Shown: positions 8,197-12,023 of the stretch, piece by piece | Position numbering within the stretch: position 1 is the first letter of the stretch | Layout: every line of letters starts with the position of its first letter | Source: an uncultured Oscillospiraceae bacterium | Lineage (GTDB): Bacteria > Bacillota > Clostridia > Oscillospirales > Oscillospiraceae | Length of the DNA stretch: 12,023 nucleotides | Direction: 5' to 3' | Assembly (NCBI GenBank): GCA_900769835.1 | Contig: CAAGIE010000105.1 | Location: 1-12,023, forward strand | Notes under the pieces: model-generated | Seen by the model: the letters and a program-made list of their open reading frames with translations, nothing else | Database searches by the model: none | Told to the model about the DNA's origin: nothing | Program-made: the position numbers and the translations under genes

Positions 8197-8907
8197 TTAT
8201 TTCTTGGTGCGGATGAACTTCACAGTGGAGAGGAAGGAGTTATCTGCGATGGTGTTGTTGCAGGTGTTGACAATTCCCATTTTCTTCAGGAGAATGTTCT
8301 TCAAAATATCCTGGGCAAACCAGGGATTCTTCACAAACAACGGGCCCAGACAGTTGGTGTAGATCAAGTTCTTGTAGGTAGCACCCTCATTACCGGAGTT
8401 GTTATTACCCATGCCGTAAAGGACAGATGCCAGGGGAGTGGTGGTTTCCACATCCGCCATTTGAATTTGGGATCCAACCAATTCCTGCTTGGTGCTGTTA
8501 ATGCGGATGTGCAGATCGTCACCCCAAACGTATTGACGTTCGGTGGCGGTCATATCCAGACAACCCAGGCAGCTGATAACAGTGTTATCTTCGCGAAGAA
8601 TGCTTTTACCGAACATCAGGCCACTGGTGCCAATGGCCAGAACAAAACCGCCGTTTTCAATGTATTCGGGCAGTTTTTGGGCCTGCAGCGGGATGATCAG
8701 GCGGTGGAGCGTGCTGATCTCACCGGGTAAAAATACAAGCAAATCGTACGCGTTGAAATCAACGGGTGTGTCAAAGTCCTCGATCCTCTGAATGTCAATT
8801 TCAATACCCATTTCCTTGCCGATCTGCGCAAGGGCCTGAATGCTACCGCGTTCGCCGTGCAGATTGAGAAGATTGGGGTACATCCAGCCGACAGTAATCT
8901 TATGCAT
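8197..8907 (-). CDS. gatD: GatD-like glutamine amidotransferase homologue lacking catalytic residues (probable pseudoenzyme)
   Basis: GatD normally hydrolyses glutamine and passes ammonia to MurT, which amidates the D-glutamate of lipid II. This 236-residue homologue has the family's length and N-terminal signature (MYPNLLNLHGERGSIQAL, 9-26) and the C-terminal segment EGATYKNLIYTNCLGPLFVKNP (174-195). The catalytic parts are absent. At the nucleophile elbow AIGTSGLMFG (91-100) replaces a motif like AICGGYQLLG, putting G93 where the Cys belongs. At 184-190 TNCLGPL replaces TYLHGPL, putting L187 where the His belongs; no His occurs after H133. The usual GGGQD motif is LPGEIS (60-65). The four Cys are C113, C116, C186 and C216. 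The frame is intact and AAAGGAGG (8923-8916) sits 8 bases before the ATG, so it appears expressed. Its start overlaps the murT stop by 8 bases, implying translational coupling. It could be a structural subunit or serve different chemistry. The family call is firm; the role is uncertain. Confidence 0.88.
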   Translation of the reverse strand: MHKITVGWMYPNLLNLHGERGSIQALAQIGKEMGIEIDIQRIEDFDTPVDFNAYDLLVFLPGEISTLHRLIIPLQAQKLPEYIENGGFVLAIGTSGLMFGKSILREDNTVISCLGCLDMTATERQYVWGDDLHIRINSTKQELVGSQIQMADVETTTPLASVLYGMGNNNSGNEGATYKNLIYTNCLGPLFVKNPWFAQDILKNILLKKMGIVNTCNNTIADNSFLSTVKFIRTKK

Positions 8908-10261
8908 ATACTGCGCCTCCTTTCAGAAGGTAGCCTTTTACAACGGGGGCGTGCTTGGGGTTGGTCAGAACGTAAACGACTTTGGTGTCCATTTTTTCCA
9001 GGGTGGCAAAAACGGTATCCATATTGTCGGTGTCACATACTGTGACCTGATTGGGTTCTGCGCCTGCCAGGATCATACGGGATGCAATGTCGTTGGCCTC
9101 CGTCTCGGAGAATGCAACATAATGAGTGACATTGCTGTTTACGATAGGTGTAAAGTCGCAATCGAAAAAGTAGAAACTGCCGCTGTAATGGGGCTTGAAG
9201 TCTGCAATATGATACAGACCAACGAAGACAGCCTTTTCTCTGGGATCTGCGGCAATAATATCCAATTCGGACTGCAGAGCTTCGGGGTTTTCCTGCTTGC
9301 CGCGGAGATAGTGGATCTCTTTGCCACGGTAGTGGAGAATGTCCTCGTGGGATGCAGGGTTCTTAAAGGAAGCAAAACCCATTGCGATCTGCGCATCGGT
9401 CAAACCGGCACTGCGGCAAATGGCCACTGCCATTGCAAAGTTATAAATGTAGAAGGGGTTGTTGTAGGGAACGCTCCAGAGTTTACCGCCCAATACAAAT
9501 GTGTTCTTTTCGTAATCCACCGCAGTGATCTGAACATCCGGATTATCGAGTGTTGCATAGTTGCACTTGGTGCAGTGGAAAGCGCCGATATTAGCCAGGT
9601 TATAGTGGTTGTAGCTAATGGGATGACCGCATTTAGGGCAGGGAAGTGTAACTGTATAGAAATCGTTGTTTGTATAGGTTCTGGCGTTGGCATTCACGCT
9701 GAAATATACAGCTCTGCCTGCGCAGTCCTCCAGCGAACGACTTCTGGGCTCTTCGTTGTTGAGATAGAGGGTCATATCGCTTCCGATTGCGCTGCGGAAC
9801 TTTCGCAGAATGAAATCGGGGTCGCCGTTTCGCTGAACCTGATCTTTCTGCAGATTGGTGATGCCCATATGCTGACCGGGAAGCTGCTTGCGAATGCCGG
9901 GGAGGCTACGCTCGTCAATTTCCAGAACGAGGTATTCCTTGTTAAACTCACCGCTCATAGAGGAGTTCTTAATGAGGGTGGTGGCAACACCACTTATCAT
10001 GTTAGCACCCTCAACGTTGGAAGCAACACGCTTGCCAGCGGATGTCAGGGTGTGGTAAATCAGATTGGTAGTGGTGGATTTGCCGTTGGTGCCGGAAACG
10101 AAGATAACCTTGTTATAGTCGATCTTCTTAAAATTGGAAACAAATCCGGGCATCATTTTTACGGCAATTTTGCCGGCATAGTTACTGCCGCGCTTCTTGT
10201 CAATCAAATTGACGATCATCGCAACAAACTTACTGATCCATAAAGTGATAAGAAATTTCAT
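8900..10261 (-). CDS. murT: MurT-like Mur ligase with zinc ribbon, partner of GatD
   Basis: MurT is the ATP-dependent Mur-ligase subunit of the lipid II isoglutaminyl synthase; it activates the D-Glu carboxylate for amidation on the cytoplasmic face of the membrane. The protein has 453 residues. The ATP loop is GTNGKSTTT (57-65), followed by the Mur motifs LEIDE (113-117) and TNLQKDQVQRNGD (135-147). The family's Cys4 zinc insertion is C208, C211, C230 and C233. A C-terminal DUF1727-type domain covers about 300-453. There the conserved KNPAG-like and ADGRDVSW-like stretches are replaced by KQENPEA (322-328) and ADFKPHYSGSF (353-363), while DCDF (367-370) keeps the acidic pair. The start at 10261 follows AAGGGGAG (10276-10269) by 7 bases; an ATG at 10300 lies in the tRNA terminator and is rejected. 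It is the first gene of a two-gene operon with gatD. The ligase site looks active; the substrate could differ from lipid II. Confidence 0.9.
   Translation of the reverse strand: MKFLITLWISKFVAMIVNLIDKKRGSNYAGKIAVKMMPGFVSNFKKIDYNKVIFVSGTNGKSTTTNLIYHTLTSAGKRVASNVEGANMISGVATTLIKNSSMSGEFNKEYLVLEIDERSLPGIRKQLPGQHMGITNLQKDQVQRNGDPDFILRKFRSAIGSDMTLYLNNEEPRSRSLEDCAGRAVYFSVNANARTYTNNDFYTVTLPCPKCGHPISYNHYNLANIGAFHCTKCNYATLDNPDVQITAVDYEKNTFVLGGKLWSVPYNNPFYIYNFAMAVAICRSAGLTDAQIAMGFASFKNPASHEDILHYRGKEIHYLRGKQENPEALQSELDIIAADPREKAVFVGLYHIADFKPHYSGSFYFFDCDFTPIVNSNVTHYVAFSETEANDIASRMILAGAEPNQVTVCDTDNMDTVFATLEKMDTKVVYVLTNPKHAPVVKGYLLKGGAVYA
8916..8923 (-). promoter_or_regulatory. Strong ribosome binding site of gatD inside murT
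   Basis: AAAGGAGG on the minus strand, inside the last codons of murT, lies 8 bases before the gatD ATG at 8907. It supports active translation of the degenerate GatD homologue. Confidence 0.85.
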
Positions 10262-10289
10262 AGATGCGCTCCCCTTGAAATAATATGAA

Positions 10290-10325
10290 TTAAAAAGCAC
10301 CGCTGAATGGTTGATTCAGCGGTGC
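10290..10325 (-). terminator. Rho-independent terminator after tRNA-Leu and before murT
   Basis: A perfect 12-bp stem (10325-10314 with 10308-10297, GCACCGCTGAAT arm), a 5-base loop and TTTTT on the minus strand (10296-10292). It lies just 6 bases past the encoded CCA of the tRNA and about 30 bases ahead of the murT start, so it separates the tRNA from murT-gatD or attenuates readthrough. Confidence 0.92.
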
Positions 10326-10330
10326 AGTGC

Positions 10331-10414
10331 TGGTGCGAGAGATGGGACTCGAACCCACACGGCGGTCGCCACACGCACCTCAAACGTGCTTGTCTACCAT
10401 TCCAACACTCTCGC
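10331..10414 (-). tRNA. tRNA-Leu(GAG), CCA encoded
   Basis: An 84-base class II tRNA. The acceptor stem GCGAGAG/CTCTCGC (10414-10408 with 10341-10335) is perfect, followed by discriminator A and an encoded CCA. The D-stem has three pairs (TTG/CAA) with the loop GAATGGTAGA, as in leucine tRNAs. The anticodon stem CACGT/GCGTG holds the loop TTGAGGT, giving anticodon GAG for CUU and CUC codons. A long variable arm (GGCG/CGCC) precedes the T-arm GTGGG-TTCGAGT-CCCAT. It has its own consensus promoter and terminator. Confidence 0.96.
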
Positions 10415-10428
10415 AAGTGCGCTCCAAC

Positions 10429-10457
10429 ATTATATCCTCCCAGCAAGTTTTTGTCAA
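10429..10457 (-). promoter_or_regulatory. Perfect consensus sigma-A promoter of tRNA-Leu (and possibly murT-gatD)
   Basis: On the minus strand TTGACA (10457-10452), a 17-base spacer and TATAAT (10434-10429) match consensus at all 12 positions. Initiation would fall only about 8 bases before the mature tRNA 5' end. No comparable promoter lies between the tRNA terminator and murT. Confidence 0.92.
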
Positions 10458-10484
10458 CATCTTTTTCGCAAGATTATCTGGTGG

Positions 10485-10513
10485 TTGTCAACGGCAAGAC
10501 GTTGTGGTATAAT
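10485..10513 (+). promoter_or_regulatory. Sigma-A promoter of rsmE with extended -10
   Basis: TTGTCA (10485-10490), a 17-base spacer and TATAAT (10508-10513) preceded by TGG, which gives an extended -10. It is divergent from the tRNA promoter, with 27 bases between the two -35 boxes. Initiation near 10520 would leave a leader of about 17 bases. Confidence 0.87.
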
Positions 10514-10536
10514 CACAAAAAGAATGGGGGATGAAT

Positions 10537-11268
10537 ATGGCTCGATTTTTTGTAACAACAGAACAACTTGCCGGGGAAATGATCTGCCTTAGCGGTGAAC
10601 AAGCCATCCATGCCAAAGTGCTGAGATTAAAAGCAGGAGAGACGGTTACGCTCTGTGACGGTGTAACGCAGGAGTGCGTTTGCGTTGTGGATTCTGTGAA
10701 TGATGGCGACTATTTGATGCGCGTATTGGAGCGCAAATCCATCAGTACAGAGCCGGATGTTAAGGCAAGTGTTTATATGGCTTTTTCGAAGGGCGATAAG
10801 CTGGAGCACGTGATCCAAAAGGCGACAGAGTTGGGCGCTGCGGAGATCGTTGCGTTTCCCACTGCAAGATGTATTTCAAAACCAGATGAAAAGAGCCTGC
10901 AGAAGAAGCTGGAGCGCTGGAATAAGATTGCGGCATCTGCTGCGGAGCAATCCGGACGTGGTGTGATCCCCCGGGTGATCGTGCTGAAGAATTACCGCGA
11001 GGCTTTGTCCCGCGCTACTGAGGCAGATCTGGCGATTCTTTTTTATGAAAACGAAAAATGCACAACATTAAAAACGGCGCTTAGCGAGAAAAACTTCCGG
11101 TCTGTAAGTCTGATGACCGGTCCTGAAGGTGGCTTAGAGCCTCAGGAAGTGCAGCTGGCAATGGAGAGCGGTCTGCGGGTCTGCACATTGGGCAGTCGTA
11201 TTTTGCGTTGCGAAACGGCACCTTTGTGCGCGTTATCTGCGGTGATGTATCATACCGGAGAATTTTAA
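10537..11268 (+). CDS. rsmE: 16S rRNA (uracil-1498-N3)-methyltransferase RsmE
   Basis: Methylates N3 of U1498 in 16S rRNA of the assembled 30S subunit, using S-adenosylmethionine. The protein has 243 residues, the usual length. An N-terminal PUA-like domain (about 1-70) opens with RFFV and contains HAKVLRLKAGE (25-35). The C-terminal SPOUT (trefoil-knot) methyltransferase domain shows KATELG (95-100), AASAAEQSGRG (132-142), the cofactor loop GPEGG (195-199) and LGSRILRCETA (218-228), all family hallmarks. I prefer the ATG at 10537 because the GGGGG tract (10526-10530) then lies 6 bases upstream and the protein opens with MARFFV; the ATG at 10531 directly abuts that tract. It has its own promoter and a terminator and so is probably transcribed alone. 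In many Firmicutes this gene follows prmA, but here the neighbour is a divergent tRNA. Confidence 0.96.
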   Translation: MARFFVTTEQLAGEMICLSGEQAIHAKVLRLKAGETVTLCDGVTQECVCVVDSVNDGDYLMRVLERKSISTEPDVKASVYMAFSKGDKLEHVIQKATELGAAEIVAFPTARCISKPDEKSLQKKLERWNKIAASAAEQSGRGVIPRVIVLKNYREALSRATEADLAILFYENEKCTTLKTALSEKNFRSVSLMTGPEGGLEPQEVQLAMESGLRVCTLGSRILRCETAPLCALSAVMYHTGEF

Positions 11269-11296
11269 AAGGCGGAGGAACAACCTCCGCCTTTTT
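11267..11296. terminator. Bidirectional terminator between rsmE and the TraB-family gene
   Basis: The stem GGCGGAGG/CCTCCGCC (11271-11278 with 11284-11291) extends through AAAA/TTTT and encloses an AACAA loop. A-tract and T-tract flank it, so it can act in both directions. The last bases overlap the stop codon of the minus-strand gene at 11295-11297. Confidence 0.93.
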
Positions 11297-12023
11297 AATG
11301 TCTGGTGACTGTATAACCAAGTGCCTGCAAATGTTCGATTACGCTATTGGTGAAGACAAGATACTTTACGTCAATGACGGCAAACGCCTTTTTGCCCTCA
11401 GTCAGGTAATTGGATAGGCTCAGGGCAATCTCTTGCGCAGGTTCTTCATAAAGTGTCTGCATCAGTTCCTCAACAATGAGCGGGTCATCGCAGATCTGCT
11501 CAAGGGACAGAAGGGTTGCAATCTCGGAATCCCTGCCGAAATATGCGGCGTCCAACAGCTTGAAGGCATTGGATTCAATAGTGTTGATATTGCTGAGAGT
11601 GTTTTCCAGCAATACGATTTGCGCTTGATCGGAAAGTTGCTGATAACGCGGGGAAGAACCCAATATATCTACACGCATACCGCTGGGTTCTGCATATTGG
11701 TAGATCGCGTTTCCGATGCTATGCTTTGTGCTAAGACGATATCCTTGCGTGATAAAATGATCCTCGATGCGCCCTTGCAAAGCGGATGCGCTTTGGTTGG
11801 CACCGCCGGAATAGGCAGCGCCGTTCATGTATAAATAGGGCGATGTCTTTTTGTACAGTTCTTCAGAAAGAGGGACACTTCTGTTTGCGTTTGCAGCAGT
11901 GTTGCTTTTATAATCTCCCACAAGAATTTGCGCCTGGGTGAGAGCTACGTATACTTCAGCGGGCAGATTTGCAGAGCGGGCATCGCCATATTGTGTGGAT
12001 CCCAGTATCCATAGAGTGTTGCC
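11295..12023 (-). CDS. TraB/GumN-family protein, partial, with degenerate GxxH motifs
   Basis: The open frame runs off the right edge, giving 242 residues of the C-terminal part; no start is visible, and a GTG at 11921 is just an internal valine codon. Residues are numbered from base 12023. The opening NTLWILGSTQYGD (2-14) and LPAEVYVALTQAQILVGD (20-37) match the start of TraB/PrgY/GumN domains, which usually read like LLGTIHIGD, then LPEEV, AL and LVVE. The end, KAFAVIDVKYL with GYTVTRH (about 212-242), matches the closing segment normally like VGAGHL and GY. The family includes the eukaryotic TIKI metalloproteases, where the GxxH histidines and an early Glu are implicated in activity. Here the positions read GSTQ (Q11), D37 for the Glu, and DVKY (Y221), so metal-dependent activity is doubtful. 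The family call rests on pattern and spacing only. The signal peptide or lipobox, if any, lies outside the window. Confidence 0.7.
   Translation of the reverse strand, partial: GNTLWILGSTQYGDARSANLPAEVYVALTQAQILVGDYKSNTAANANRSVPLSEELYKKTSPYLYMNGAAYSGGANQSASALQGRIEDHFITQGYRLSTKHSIGNAIYQYAEPSGMRVDILGSSPRYQQLSDQAQIVLLENTLSNINTIESNAFKLLDAAYFGRDSEIATLLSLEQICDDPLIVEELMQTLYEEPAQEIALSLSNYLTEGKKAFAVIDVKYLVFTNSVIEHLQALGYTVTRH

Noticed and set aside
8840..10243. A 467-codon open frame on the plus strand opposite murT
   Set aside because: It is exactly antisense to a well-supported MurT gene, has no ribosome binding site or recognisable domain, and fits the long-shadow effect of codon bias.
10331..10414. 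tRNA read with anticodon UUG (Gln)
   Set aside because: Only the CACGT/GCGTG stem with the TTGAGGT loop gives a 5-bp stem and 7-base loop; this sets GAG, and the long variable arm and D-loop are leucine-type.
1..12023. CRISPR arrays, insertion sequences, prophage genes or rRNA
   Set aside because: No evenly spaced direct repeats, transposase-like proteins, terminal inverted repeats or rRNA segments were seen.

Overview
The window looks like one end of a metagenomic or draft-genome contig from a spore-forming, low-to-mid GC Bacillota of the class Clostridia, plausibly an uncultured Oscillospiraceae/Ruminococcaceae-like gut bacterium (inference). The grounds are a Gram-positive type PolC replicase, the sporulation hydrolase SpoIID, a MurT/GatD-type pair and strong AGGAGG-type ribosome binding sites. 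The first 21 bases are not biological: they match the end of an Illumina TruSeq adapter. The native sequence therefore starts at about base 22, and the first gene is cut at its 5' end.

Layout: (1) 22-4318 +, DNA polymerase III PolC, complete except for its extreme N-terminus. (2) A bidirectional terminator at 4317-4354, shared with the convergent gene. (3) 4362-6071 -, a membrane-anchored TPR / Fn3-associated / leucine-rich-repeat protein with a perfect consensus sigma-A promoter. (4) Divergently, 6220-7179 +, SpoIID. (5) 7231-8157 +, MetA, probably homoserine O-acetyltransferase because it has Glu111; its promoter -35 box contains the spoIID stop codon. (6) A palindromic terminator. (7) On the minus strand, tRNA-Leu(GAG), a terminator, then murT (8900-10261) and gatD (8197-8907), which overlap by 8 bases. 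(8) Divergently, 10537-11268 +, RsmE, then a terminator. (9) 11295-12023 -, a TraB/GumN-family protein running off the window end. Coding density is high and no unexplained gap exceeds 300 bases. I saw no mobile element, CRISPR array or rRNA.

Most of the genes are housekeeping: replication, methionine synthesis, ribosome modification, sporulation and cell wall. Two genes stand out as probable pseudoenzymes. The GatD homologue keeps the family fold signature but lacks the catalytic Cys at the nucleophile elbow, the C-terminal catalytic His and the glutamine-binding glycine motif. It is translationally coupled to a MurT whose ATP site and zinc ribbon are intact but whose C-terminal domain is divergent. 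The TraB/GumN protein at the right end has lost the conserved His of both GxxH motifs. The murT-gatD pair also has no recognisable promoter of its own and sits behind the tRNA-Leu terminator. That pair is the best candidate here for an undescribed biochemical variant.
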